A stretch of DNA of 64,000 nt from Symbiodinium sp. CCMP2592 (Eukaryota > Sar > Dinophyceae > Suessiales > Symbiodiniaceae): positions 1,240,001 through 1,304,000 of the forward strand of contig CAJNDT010000313.1 in NCBI GenBank assembly GCA_905221615.1. The letters are read 5' to 3'. Both the position numbers and the translations under genes were made by a program. This document shows, one piece after another, positions 32,894 to 42,969 of the stretch. The notes under the pieces were generated by a model. That model made no database searches. It was not told the origin of the DNA and saw nothing but the letters and a program-made list of their open reading frames with translations. Every line of letters starts with the position of its first letter. Position 1 is the stretch's first letter.

Positions 32894-33079
32894 GGAGATT
32901 AGCTAGCCAAAGGCTAGAGTTCTTCTCCGGGCTAACGCGGGACTTCGCCACAACGCTAAAAAGAGAGAAGTTCGTGTTGTCCGTGCTACTGCGTGAAGCC
33001 AGTTAGCTTAAGCTAGGCTTGCTACGTACTCCCCGGAGGTGTAGAGGGAGGTGGCGGGAGGATACGCTAGCTAGTGTAC
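32894..33079 (+). repeat. B2 split direct repeat
   Basis: 186 bp and the right terminus of the element. A 17-bp C/A-rich spacer (32877-32893) separates it from A2. Confidence 0.95.
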
Positions 33080-33446
33080 TAAAAAGAAACTCAAGTCGAA
33101 GGCGGTTCAGAAGAAACCGGCGGCTGCGGTTGCAAAGGCCGTGCCTTCCGAACCGGCGGCGGCGGTGGCAAAGGCCGTGCCCGGTCAGGCCGAGCAAATC
33201 TTTACTGCTCCGGATGGTGCTGAATATATGTTCATGATGTACGACAGAGGGGTTCCGACTGAGAGGATTGCCATCTGTGAGTGGACAGGCACGAAGAGGG
33301 GCCATCAGCTTCTGCAGGTGTCCAGAGTGGGCCTGGCTTCAGAAGCGAGGGCAGCGATTGCTCGGGAGCTCATGGACATGCTGGTTGCTGGCAAATCCCT
33401 GCAAGATGTGATAGCCCGGAAGTTGGAGCTACTTTCGGCCGTGTAG
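33080..33446 (+). pseudogene. 3' part of the unknown TIR-block gene split by the YR element
   Basis: Joining GC (22759-22760) to T (33080) gives an Ala codon followed by AAA AAG. The frame then stays open to TAG at 33444-33446, continuing the lysine-alanine tract of the 5' half (KKKLKSKAVQKKPAAAVAKA, with an AAAVAKAVP repeat). The final 90 residues look globular: FTAPDGAEYMFMMYDRGVP, then ICEWTGTKRGHQLLQVSRVG. I do not recognise the family. A hairpin repeat starts 41 nt after the stop. The exact in-frame rejoining is strong evidence that both halves were one gene before insertion. Confidence 0.75.
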
Positions 33447-35889
33447 TAGGATCGCCCTTTTGATGTGTACAGCACTTGGCTGCTAACTCCCCTGTGCCTT
33501 TCTTGGTGTTACACCGAGTTAGGTCAGGGGATACAGCACGTGGCTGCTCGCGATTCGCTGTGTGCCCACCCGCAAAATCTCGTGCACCCCTGTGCTGTCT
33601 CATTTCTCTGCGGTTGATGCACCGAAATCGTTCGTCTCTCTCTCGCAACGTGTTTGTCAGTGTGTGCATATAGTGCATGGAAAAGCAAAAGAACGGGGCA
33701 CAGACTCGGTCGCATGTCGGTTGTTATACAATCAAGCCACGAATCCAAAAAAGCATTGCCCCCGGACTCGCGCAGGGTCCGGTTTGGACTCGTCTGCTGG
33801 AGAAGTGTGGACTGGTCTGGTTGAGAAGTGGAAGGCCGGAGGGTGCTAGGTCGTGGCGCTTTTCGCGGGTTTCGGGCACACATCGGTTCCTGTGACTTCG
33901 ATTTCCTTCTCCGAACCACATCCTTGGAGGGTCTAGAGGATTCATGACGAAGGTGTGTGTTTTGGGTTCGCGGGGTTAAGAGAGAGTTCTCGGGTTAAGG
34001 GCTGGCAGGTTCGTTTCAGGTTTATGGGGTTGGGGTTATATATATAAGGGCAGAGGGGTTCGATTTTTGGGTATATGGGGATAAGAGAGAGCTGTTTTGG
34101 GTGCACCAGGCCAAGGGGCCCGGGTTTCTGTGGCTGAAGGGGCTGAGGTTTCAGCTTCTTTCTGGCTTGTGGGACACACAAGAGCTGGATCGGGGGCTAT
34201 ATATAAGAATTCTCGGGTTAGGGTGGAGGGCTTTCGTTTCGGGTTCATCGGGGGGTGGCCATCGCTGCCAGGACCCCATGCTGGTCGGATGCCGTGTGGT
34301 CGCAGAGGAAAACATCGCAGAAATAGTGTGCTTCTGTGCAGTGGAGAGATGTGTGGTATATATAGCTGTGTGGAATTCATGGTTTTTGCTTCGGCCCGGT
34401 CTAGATTGTGGAATTTCGAGCTCCAAAGCAAACTCCCCTGTTCCTTTCTTGGTGTTACACCGAGTTAGGGCAGGGGAGGGCTATGTGAGCACACCACAAA
34501 ACACAAGACAGCAAAGGGACAGTTTGCTTCGCGGCCCGGTTTAGATATAGTGGAATTTCGAGCTCCAAAGCAACAAAGCAAGCTCCCCTGTTCCTTTCTT
34601 GGTGTTACACCGAGTTAGGGCAGGGGAGGGTTATGTGAGCACACCACAAAACACAACAAGGGGACAGCGAAAACCATCATGGGGGGTGGGGTGGGGTATA
34701 GGGTGGGGTGAGTGTTCTTATGCTCCCAAAGCCGGTTTGTTGTGATTGTTCAGAATGAAGTCAAAATCTTCTCAATGGTTTGAGACGGAAACCGTAGAAG
34801 TTGCATATATTTTGTGACGGTTTCACATTGTAAAACAAAAGAGTTTTGTAAATTCCGTAGCATTTCAAGCATTTTCTTTAAAACAAAGAGCCAAATTTCA
34901 TCGGCGAATATAGAGTTCTGTAGAAATTCCATTGGAATCTTCATGAAAAATATTTAAAACGATTGTAATTTTGATTGTGGATTATCAGCAACCAGTAATA
35001 AAATTCAGTGAATACATATGGATTTTATTGAAAAATGTCTTTGACTTGCACAAAAACACAGACTTGTGCAGAACGCACATACATTTTAGCTTAAAATCTA
35101 TAGACATTTCTACCAAAAATGTATAGATTTTAATCAAAAGTTCATACATTTCCACCAAAAATGTATCATTTTAGGTGAGAATCTATACATTTCCACGAAA
35201 AATGTATAGATTTTAACCAAAAATCTATACATTTCTACCAAAATTGTATAGATTTTACCAAAAAATCTATACAATTCCACCAAAATTGTATAGATTTTAA
35301 CCAAAAATCTATACATTTCCACCAAAATTGTGTAGATTTTAATCAAAAATCTATACATTTTCTCCAAAAATGTATAGATTTCAACCAAAAGTGCACACAT
35401 TTCCACCAAAAGTGCATACACTTTCACCAAAAGTGCATACACTTTCACCAAAAGTGCATACACTTTCACCAAAAGTGCATACACTTTCACCAAAAGTGCA
35501 TACACTTTCGCCAAAAGTGTATACACTTTCGCTAAAAGTGCATACACGTTCACCAAAAGTGCATACACTTTCACCAAAAGTGTATACACTTTCACCAAAA
35601 GTGTATACACTTTCACAAAAGTGTATACACTTTCACCAATAGTGTATACACTTTCATCAAAAGTGTATACACTTTCACCAAAAGTGTATACACTTTTGGC
35701 CAAAAGTGTATACACTTTTGGTCGAAAGTGCATACACTTTTGCTGGAAAAGTCTTCAATGTGAGCCAAAACAAACAAAATCGGGTTCATTCTATAGCTTT
35801 TGAATACAGAAAACTATACATGCACAGAGAAAAGCTTAATTTGAATTTTTGTTTTTTCTCCTTCTGGTGAATTTCGGGCCTCCCTCGGT

Positions 35890-35927
<38 letters not shown>

Positions 35928-36094
35928 TCTCTGTATGTGTGTGTAGCTTTTTTGAATACAGAAAACTATAAATGCAGAAAGAAGAGCTTAATTTGAATTT
36001 TTTTTCTCCTTCTGGCGAATTTCGGGCCTCCCTGGGTGCTCTCATCTATATATAACAGCCTGTAGAGGTCGAAGAAATGCTAGGGATTCCGCAC

Positions 36095-36142
<48 letters not shown>

Positions 36143-36212
36143 CGGTCATGGACACTGAGACCCGAAGCGATCTTTTGCACAAGATCTTTTTTTTGTGCCC
36201 GCACACACAGCT
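33447..36212. other. Non-coding part of the TIR block with repeats
   Basis: It contains hairpin copies at 33487, 34433 and 34583 (the last two within a near-duplicate of about 150 bp ending GTGAGCACACCACAAAACACA), an AT-rich segment 34740-35100, the tandem array 35095-35740, a (CT)n tract at about 35888-35926 and an (AT)n tract at about 36097-36140. No gene is recognised. Confidence 0.6.
35095..35740. repeat. 21/42-bp palindromic tandem array that changes unit halfway
   Basis: The left half alternates 21-mers of type ATGTATAGATTTTAACCAAA and ATCTATACATTTCCACCAAA, which are partly each other's complement, so the true period is about 42 bp. From about 35385 the unit becomes CACCAAAAGTGCATACACTTT (21 bp), drifting to GTGTATACACTTT towards 35700. 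Confidence 0.85.
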
Positions 36213-37679
36213 ATGGCAAAGCCAAAGCGATCGGAGGCAGAGGAGCAAGAGGCTCCAGAGGAGGTTGAGGAAGAAGTGGACCCAGAAGGAGAAGAGGAAG
36301 AAGAGGACAACGACGAGGAGGTAGAGGAGGAGGAGCAGGAGGAGGAGCAGGAGGAGGAAGAGGAGACCCCAGCAGCCCAGCCCAGTAAGCCAAGACCGGG
36401 AATCCTGAAGTCGGGAGGAAAGCCAGGGGGGAAGGCTGTTGCAAAGGCGAAAAGCACAGCAAAGGCGAAGGCGAGCCCAGCACCCAGCAAGGCACCCGCA
36501 AAGCCAAAAGCCAAGGCCGACCCTGCCAAGCCCAAAGGGCCCAAAGCAAAGGCCAAGCCGAACCCAGCACCCCCAGCACCCACAACGCCCAAGTCGAAGT
36601 GCAAACCCAAGCACCCTGTCAAGCCTAAAGCGAAGGCCAAGACAGCACCCAAAGCCAAGGCCACGGCCGACCCCAAGAAGAAGGCCAACCCCAAAGACAA
36701 CCAGGCCAACCCCAAAGCGAAGGCCAACCCCAAGGCAAAGGCCGACCCCAAAGCGAAGGCCAACCCCAAAGCGAAGGCCGACCCCAAGGCAAAGGCCGAC
36801 CCCAAGGCAAAGGCCGACCCGAAGGCAAAGGCCTTCACAAGGAAGCGAAGCATGGCAGAGGCCTTGACTGGCGAATGGATCAATGGGCTTGAGCCTGAGG
36901 AGTCCGGCGAGACTCCAGCAGAAGAGCCGGAGGAAGGAAGCCAAGCTGGTGGGGCGGGTCGACGAGACCGCAGCAAGCAGTTCAAGTTCAACGTGTTGCT
37001 CGCAGCAGGAGCAGTGCCAGAGAAAATGAAGACGGAGTGGGAGGCTTTGAGTAACGGCGGCAACGGCTGCAGGAAGAACATGACGAAGTTTATCGAAGAC
37101 GCAGTGAGTCGTGACCCCGACACAGGGAAGCTTGCCCTCACCTGCGACACCGCAGAAGTGACGGGGGAAAGCAGTCTGGAGAAGAAGCAGGCCACTGGGT
37201 GGGGAGACAAAGGATTGCCGAGAACGCTCTTTAAAGGGCGCTTTGGGTTGTCGGATGAGCAGCTAAGGGCCGCGATCTTGAATGATGAAGTCTCCGTTGT
37301 CACCCAAGGAAAGGTGGTGTTCTGTCAATGGCGAACCTTGAAGTCCACTTCGATGGACGAGCGAAAGAACGTGGCAGCGATCAAGTCCGAGGCTGCGAGA
37401 GTCTCTGGGTCCCAAGCAGGACAACTCCAAGTCCTGTTCGACAGTGTGTCGATGGAAAGGCCTGAGCCGACAGAGGAGGACCTCAGGAACGCCGCTGCCT
37501 CATCGGCTGCTCCGCCGACCGTGGCGGTGCCAACCATCAAAGCCATCGAGGACAAGAAGGAGGAGCCTGCCGTGCCAGCGGCCTTGTCAGAGGCCGACTG
37601 GTCGAAAGCGGACGGGCTCCTAAAGAAGGCTGAAAGCGCCGTCGAGAAGCTCAAGAAGGTCCTCGCGGGAGTATCATAG
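36213..37679 (+). CDS. Acidic/PKAKA-repeat protein of unknown function (TIR-block gene)
   Basis: ATG at 36213 starts [12 protein letters not shown]. Residues about 10-55 are almost all E/D. Residues 70-210 are a basic low-complexity region built of (N/D)PKAKA units, seven or more in tandem near the end. A globular half follows: [20 protein letters not shown], then [20 protein letters not shown] and [14 protein letters not shown], ending in a coil AEKLKK-like segment. TAG is at 37677-37679, followed after 2 nt by a hairpin repeat. The PKAKA array resembles linker-histone-like or other DNA-binding basic tails, but no family is recognised. An alternative is that GTATCATAG...CACAG (37672-37732) is an intron carrying the hairpin, and that coding resumes QDASKLSDKIKQNKDD at about 37738. 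Confidence 0.6.
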   Translation: MAKPKRSEAEEQEAPEEVEEEVDPEGEEEEEDNDEEVEEEEQEEEQEEEEETPAAQPSKPRPGILKSGGKPGGKAVAKAKSTAKAKASPAPSKAPAKPKAKADPAKPKGPKAKAKPNPAPPAPTTPKSKCKPKHPVKPKAKAKTAPKAKATADPKKKANPKDNQANPKAKANPKAKADPKAKANPKAKADPKAKADPKAKADPKAKAFTRKRSMAEALTGEWINGLEPEESGETPAEEPEEGSQAGGAGRRDRSKQFKFNVLLAAGAVPEKMKTEWEALSNGGNGCRKNMTKFIEDAVSRDPDTGKLALTCDTAEVTGESSLEKKQATGWGDKGLPRTLFKGRFGLSDEQLRAAILNDEVSVVTQGKVVFCQWRTLKSTSMDERKNVAAIKSEAARVSGSQAGQLQVLFDSVSMERPEPTEEDLRNAAASSAAPPTVAVPTIKAIEDKKEEPAVPAALSEADWSKADGLLKKAESAVEKLKKVLAGVS

Positions 37680-37737
37680 CAGTTCCCTGTGTCTTTCTTG
37701 GTGTTACACCGAGTTAGGGCAGGGAATTGCACGTCAC

Positions 37738-37965
37738 AGTTCCAGGATGCAAGCAAACTGAGCGACAAGATCAAGCAGAACAAAGACGACCCCGTCCTCA
37801 ACAAAATGCATCTTATCGAGAATCTATGTAACAGAGAGTATAGAGAGCCCATGCTTCATGTCACAGCCCCCACAAGGAAGGCCACCATCCAAGCTCTGAC
37901 GGACAAGAAAGCTTTGCTGGAGCATGTGCGATCCTTCCAGGACCAGAGAGATGTGTACAAGTGTG
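37738..37965 (+). CDS. Possible downstream exon of the PKAKA-repeat gene
   Basis: An open, charged stretch QDASKLSDKIKQNKDDPVLN continuing LTDKKALLEHVRSFQDQRDV follows the hairpin after 37679. If the hairpin lies in an intron (donor GT at 37672, acceptor CACAG at 37732) the phase fits. No transcript evidence; after about 37965 the frame becomes arbitrary. Confidence 0.35.
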
Positions 37966-38294
37966 CCTATATATATGCAAATGTGTGCTGCAGGACCTGC
38001 CCGATGGCACCCGCATCAACAAGGAGAATCTCCAAACGACCCTGCTCGAAGCAGGCCACACATGCTGTGCTGAATCGGCGACCCTCTTCCCTCGACTCGC
38101 GACCCTTCTGCAGGCCAGCTGTGCGGCCAAGTGGTCGAGGAGATCACTGGCTGGAGTGGCCAGTTGAAGGCCCGTGGCCTCTGAGGCCGGGCTCTAGGGC
38201 CTCTAGGGGTTTGGGGTCCAGGCTTGAATTTTTAAGGGCTTAGGGCTTTCAAAAGGGTTTATAAAAAGAATTGATCCTAAACCCTCTCAGAAAC

Positions 38295-39055
38295 AGGGAT
38301 AATCATGCTAAGTATTGCCCGAAGCCTGGTCCGTCTGGGCCCTAAACCCTCCAAAGTTCGGATAATCATGCTAAGTATTGCCCAAAGCCTGTGGTCCGTC
38401 TTGGACCTAAACCCTCAAAAGTTCGGATAATCATGCTAAGTATTTCCCAAAGCCCTCTGGCCTGTCAGCCTAAACCGATAATCATGCCAAGAAATGCCCA
38501 AAGCCTGGTCCGTCTTGGCCCTAAACCCTCAAAAGTTCGGATAATCATGCTAAGTATTGCCCACAAGGCCTGGTCCGTCTTGGCCCTAAACCCGCAAAAA
38601 TTCGGAAAATCATGCTAAGAATTGCCCAAAGCCCTCTTCCGTTTCAGTCTAAACCCTTCAAAACAGGGATAATCATGCTAAGTATTGCCCAAAGCCTGGT
38701 CCGTCTTGGACCTAAACCCTCAAAAGTTCGGATAATCATGCTAAGTATTGCCCAAAGCCCTCTGGCCTGTCAGCCTAAACCGATAATCATGCCAAGAAAT
38801 GCCCAAAGCCTGGTCCGTCAAAAGTTCGGATAATCATGCTAAGTATTGCCCACAAGGCCTGGTCCGTCCGTCTTGGCCCTAAACCCGCAAAAGTTCGGAA
38901 AATCATGCTAAGAATTGCCCAAAGCCCTCTTCCGTTCCAGTCTAAACCCTTCAAAACAGGGATAATCATGCTAAGTATTGCCCAAAGCCTGGTCCGTCTT
39001 TGTCCTCAACCCTCAGAAACAGGGATAATCATGCTAAGTATTGTCCAGAAAGCCC
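38295..39055 (+). repeat. Tandem array of ~60-bp units, 13 copies, with higher-order repeat
   Basis: I count 13 copies of (T/A)AATCATGC(T/C)AAG(T/A)A. Units differ in linkers (GTTCGG, ACAGGG, ACCG), and the series of linkers repeats once as a block of about 300 bp. The units include CCTAAACCCT, close to the telomere-like motif. Confidence 0.9.
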
Positions 39056-39334
39056 TGCAGCAGCTGTTTGTCTCGAATATCGAGCACACCACCCAGCAGT
39101 CCCCTGTCCCTTTCTTGGTGTTACACCGAGTTAGGTCGGTCAGGGCACAATATATATCAAAGCACTGCCCTGTCCCTTTCTTGGTGTTACACCGAGTTAG
39201 CTCAGGGCACAAAATCCAAGACCTATAACCCTACGGGCTTCAGCTTCAAAGGTTCAGGGGTTCAGGGTTAGAGGGTTTACTTTTTATAGATGAAAATATG
39301 ATCGAATAGGACATTTCCTATCTCTAATGTTCTG

Positions 39335-41435
39335 ATGGCCGGTTTGGGGCCACCACCAAAGAAAAAAAGGGTCACAAGTGCTGGCATCGCAGCAGCCGCC
39401 AATGAACTGCCAGGCTCCAGATTGAGAGTTTGGCTCCTGGAACAGTTTGCATGGGGCCTGCTATCACCACAGCAGGTGCAAGCAATATCTGCTGCAGCAT
39501 TGCATGATGCCAGAGAACGAACTGTGACTGACCTCGAGCCCCTCGCCAAGCTTGGAAGCTCCGGTCAATACAGCAACAATGTCAACAGGGACTTGATGAG
39601 ATTGGTCGGGCAGGAGCCACTGATGTACGATCCCAGTCGCACCACTTTGCGAAAAGATGCTTCTGAAGTGCCCGTGCCCGTCGCCGGAGTGCCCAGCGAC
39701 GAGCATGCCTACACCATCAGCCTGCCACACGAGTTATTTAGCAGCCTCTACCACAATTACAAGGCAGCATGGAAACAAGTGATCATGCCTGGACAGGCGT
39801 TTTTGGATCGCTTTTGGCAGTCGGCCAGAGGGCTGCCGCAGTGGCAGGGCCACCCACTGGCATCGGAGCCATCCCTGAGAAAAATGATACCATTGTCATT
39901 GCACGGCGACGAAACACCGGTGCTGGCCAAGGGGAAAATTTGGTCCTCAAGCGCACTAGTGATGTCATGGGCTTCCCTTTTGGGTAGCGGCTCCACGAAA
40001 CAAAGCCAGCTCTACATCTGGGCCGCCTGGCACAAGTCATTCTCCAAAGAGACGAATGATGACCTCTGGAGTCTTTTACTCTGGTCTTTCGAATCGTTGT
40101 GGTCCGGCGTTTTCCCGAAAAAAGACTGGCGAGGATATGATTTCGATCCCCACAGTCCCGAGGGACAGCGAGCTGGCCAATACCTCGCGGACGGCTATAG
40201 AGCTGTCTTGGTGGCTAGCTGTGGAGACCTTGACTACATGGCACAGTTCCAGGGCCTTCCCCGGTGGAATTCCAATTCCCCTTGTTGCTTGTGCCAGTGC
40301 CAGAAAAGAGGAGACCGCAGCTGGCACTGCTTTGCGGCAGATGCCGCATGGAGGACAACTCTGTGGACCCCTGCTGCTTGGAAAGCATGGCCGAGCCGAA
40401 GCATGAACAGGATGTTCCAGAAGGACCTCTGCTCTGTGCTCGTGGTCCATTTTGACCTGATGCATTGCCGGTACCTTGGCTATCTCCAGCAGCTGTATGG
40501 GTCGGTTTTTTGGGTCCTCTGTGAGGAGACGATGCAGGGGAGTCCAAGCGAGAATCTGCATACCAATCCACCCACAAGGTGCACAGCCCGTACTCCCAGA
40601 GGCTAAACAAGGTCAGCATGTACAAGAAGAAGACCGACTATCCGAAGCTTCGTGGAAAAGCGGCGGAGATCAAGGACATGGCAGCAGCCGTGCGGGCAAT
40701 GTGGGCTCATTTTGGTGTTCCTGGTCAGGACTTCCAAGAGATTGGGTTACTCCTGGATTTGACATGCAAGTTCGAGCAGATACTGGAGGAATGGCCCATT
40801 GCAGACGGCTATTTCTGCCTTCCTGCCGAAGCTGCAGACAGACTGAAGACGAACTTTCGGGACTTCGCATGCTTGTATGTCATGGTCAGGGATCGCTTTC
40901 GCAGCGAAAATCGTCGGGCCTTCAATCCTACAGAAAAGATTCTCTCTTTTTCCGGAACAATGCATGTTTTTTGACATTTGTGGCTTTTATAAATATACAA
41001 ACACAAATCCTGCAACCCTTTTAAACCCTATAAACAGCCTTTCTAAAGCCCACAAACCTTTTCTTCCAGAGACATATACAAGGATGCATGCCTGCGAGCA
41101 TATCGTCATGCTCAGTCACTTGATTCATCCTGGCCTCACATCTTGCTGGCGAGGGGAGGACAGAAATGAATGGTCTCCTGCTTTATAAACACGTGCTCGC
41201 ACAATCCACAGGGTTTTTTTGTGTAGAGGTTTCATATATGGGTCCTAGGAATTATATATAGAGAGGGCTTCAAGTCTAAACGATTTTGGGTTTCGGGGCC
41301 CTCGAGGACTACATGTCCAAGCTCGGCACTCTGATGGCTTCCTGCTGTCGTGGTGTTCAGCGAGAGGAGGCGAGCCACAAGCTGAACCTGAAGATGAGGC
41401 TTGCACTTCACCTGGAGTGGCAGAAGCTGTCGTGA
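39335..41435 (+). CDS. Putative DDE-like transposase family protein, multi-exon (TIR-block gene)
   Basis: ATG at 39335 starts MAGLGPPPKKKRV. The first frame (to about 40560) has PLSLHGDETPVLAKGKIWSS, SCGDLDYMAQFQGLPRWNSN, a Cys cluster CCLCQCQKRGDRSWHC and VVHFDLMHCRYLGYL. A frame change near 40560 leads to YSQRLNKVSMYKKK and YPKLRGKAAEIKDMAAAV (to about 40970). Then an exon about 41095-41160 (HIVMLSHLIHPGLTSCWRGED) and a last exon about 41300-41435 (EDYMSKLGTLMASCCRGV, ending LEWQKLS). I remember this as a multicopy dinoflagellate family without a known function. Spaced acidic residues in HGDE, GDLD and HFDL could be a DDE triad, but that is inference. Being the only such gene within the TIRs makes it the best transposase candidate. 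A hairpin starts 39 nt past the stop. Confidence 0.5.
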
Positions 41436-41520
41436 CCTCTGTTCTCTGTTCTCCTGGTCCATTTTGACAGATGAGATCTCCCCTGTTCCTTTCTTGGTGT
41501 TACACCGAGTCAGTGGGGAG

Positions 41521-41710
41521 ATCCACACAAAGCAAACGCCCCTGTCCCTTTCTTGGTGTTACACCGAGTTAGGTCAGGGCGCAATATATCAAACCACACC
41601 CCTGTCCCTTTCTTGGTGTTACACCGAGTTAGGTCAGGGCACAATATATCAAAGCACTGCCCTGTCCCTTTCTTGGTGTTACACCGAGTTAGCTCAGGGC
41701 ACAAAATCCA
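41521..41710 (+). repeat. Three 60-bp tandem units, each with one hairpin
   Basis: Units begin near 41521, 41581 and 41641 (ATATATCAAA...CACTGCCCTG...CAGGGC). A related unit occurs at 39147-39210. Confidence 0.9.
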
Positions 41711-41879
41711 AGAGCTCTCATCGCTCTCGCGGAAAAAAAAATCGCAGTGCACAGAGGCCTGCCGCACAACCCTTTTAAACCCTCTCTATAGAAACCTGTA
41801 AATCCTGAACCCTATAAACCCTCTATAAGCCACAACAAAAGGAAGACTCTGTTTGCATCTCTCTGGCAGGCTCCATCAT

Positions 41880-42420
41880 CCTGGACGAGATTTTGGTGGC
41901 CAGCTGTGGAGACTTGACGGTGCTCAGCAAGGGGAAAATTTGGGACTGGGCTTTGGCCCACTTTTGGCAAAGGCCTGCTCCAAGGGTTTACAGAGTGTGT
42001 CTTTGCAGTCCCACGAAAGAAGATTCAGAGTGCTCTCTGGCAGGCTGTGGCTGTGGTTTTGAGCTCTCCAAAGCAAACTCCCCTGTTCCTTTCTTGGTGT
42101 TACACCGAGTTAGGTCAGGGGAGGGCTATGGAGGTTTTGGCACAAAGCACGAAGGCCTGCTCCAAGGGTTTACAGACTGTGTGTTTGCATTCCCACAAAA
42201 GAAGATTCAGAGTGTGCTCTCTGGCAGGCTCTGGCCGGTTTTGAGCTCTGGAACTTTCTAAAGACATACCTGTGACGCTACAAAGGTCGTGACCTTTGTT
42301 CTCTGTTCTCCTGGTCGATTTTGACAGATGAGATCTCTCTTTTCCTTTCTTGGTGTTACACCGAGTCAGTGGGGAGATCAAGGACATGGCAGCAGCGAAA
42401 AAAAAGATGTCGTCGCAGTG
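41880..42420 (+). pseudogene. Scrambled fragments of the 39335 gene
   Basis: GTGGCCAGCTGTGGAGAC (41895) and AAGGGGAAAATTTGG (41928) echo 40210 and 39930. GGTCGATTTTGACAGATGAG (42313) echoes 40444. ATCAAGGACATGGCAGCAGC (42377) equals 40669-40688. They are in the wrong order and separated by hairpins. Non-functional patchwork. Confidence 0.6.
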
Positions 42421-42689
42421 CAGTTTCGAAACCTGTGACACATCGCGACTTCCAATGTGAAGAGCATCGCATGCCTCATTGTGTGAGAAGCTTTCGCACA
42501 GCGAAACTGCGAACAGCTCACATTATATAAAGCAGCAGGAAGTTTTGACCGACGAGATGTGAGGGCACACGCACAGAGAGTGAGAGAGAAACAGGGAAAA
42601 CACACACGAACCCTAAGCCCTATACAGACCTTTTTGGCCCTAAACCCTCTATAAAACCCTACAGACCTCACCCTAAACCCTAAAACTTA

Positions 42690-42870
42690 ATTCTTGTGGC
42701 TCAAGTTTTTGGCTCAAATAGAACAGAGGATCTCTCCTCCACAAACAAGATGTGCTGGTGGCTCGAATTCTGTCACTGAAACCTCCAAGAAAAAGTTCTT
42801 CTGGCTCAAATTTGTGGCTCAAAAGAACAGAGAGGACTCTCTCTCCTCCATTTCGTGTGTGTGTTTCGTC
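42690..42870 (+). repeat. Imperfect ~115-bp duplication
   Basis: TGGCTCAAA...GAACAGAG(G)A...CTCTCCTCC occurs twice (about 42705-42740 and 42800-42850). Confidence 0.6.
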
Positions 42871-42969
42871 CAAATGTGGCATTGGGAAACACATGGAAAC
42901 ACAAGCACAACGGAATTTTGTGCCAGTAATCTCGGCTGCAAATGTACCGAAACAGAGTGTAATTCGGAG

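Larger units (their letters stand above)
22761..33079 (+). mobile_element. 10,319-bp tyrosine-recombinase retroelement with split direct repeats (DIRS/Ngaro-PAT type)
   Basis: Architecture A1 (22761-22987) - genes - B1 (32465-32650) - A2 (32651-32876) - B2 (32894-33079). A1 and A2 differ by one indel and one C/T. B1 and B2 differ by one C/T. This split-repeat layout is the signature of PAT/Ngaro-type elements, which insert through a circular intermediate without target duplication; indeed no duplication is seen, and only a single C is shared at the junctions. Encoded in order: tyrosine recombinase, alanine-rich Gag-like protein, CCCH/zinc-knuckle Gag-like protein, C5-methyltransferase-like protein, RT-RNase H. 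RT carries two frameshifts, so this copy may be dead although very young. GCTA is heavily over-represented on the + strand throughout. Confidence 0.92.
18252..42379. repeat. Dispersed ~42-bp hairpin repeat family, confined to the TIR block
   Basis: The core CTTGGTGTTACACCGAG is nearly self-complementary and sits inside outer arms of the type CCCCTG...CAGGGG, so each copy can fold into a stem with a pyrimidine-rich bulge (TYCCTTT). Copies start near 18252, 18322, 19037, 20620, 20829, 21517, 33487, 34433, 34583, 37682, 39100, 39167, 41475, 41538, 41598, 41658, 42078 and 42330, with a truncated one at 20682. The outer arms vary but vary in a paired way (GCCTG/CAGGC at 19037, CTCCCCTG/CAGGGGAG at 20620). 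None was found outside 17183-43123 or inside the nested 22761-33079 element. Copies lie shortly after the stop codons at 20553, 33446, 37679 and 41435. Confidence 0.9.

Noticed and set aside
36042..37303. Long minus-strand frames opposite the PKAKA-repeat gene
   Set aside because: Leu/Gly/Val-rich translations of the complementary low-complexity repeat.
35095..39055. Tandem arrays that might suggest a CRISPR
   Set aside because: Units are contiguous or have repeated linkers, there are no unique spacers, and the genome is eukaryotic.
42690..42720. TTTTTGGCTCAA resembling the end of the dinoflagellate spliced leader
   Set aside because: Only about ten bases match, the rest of the leader is absent, and the same words recur in a local duplication.
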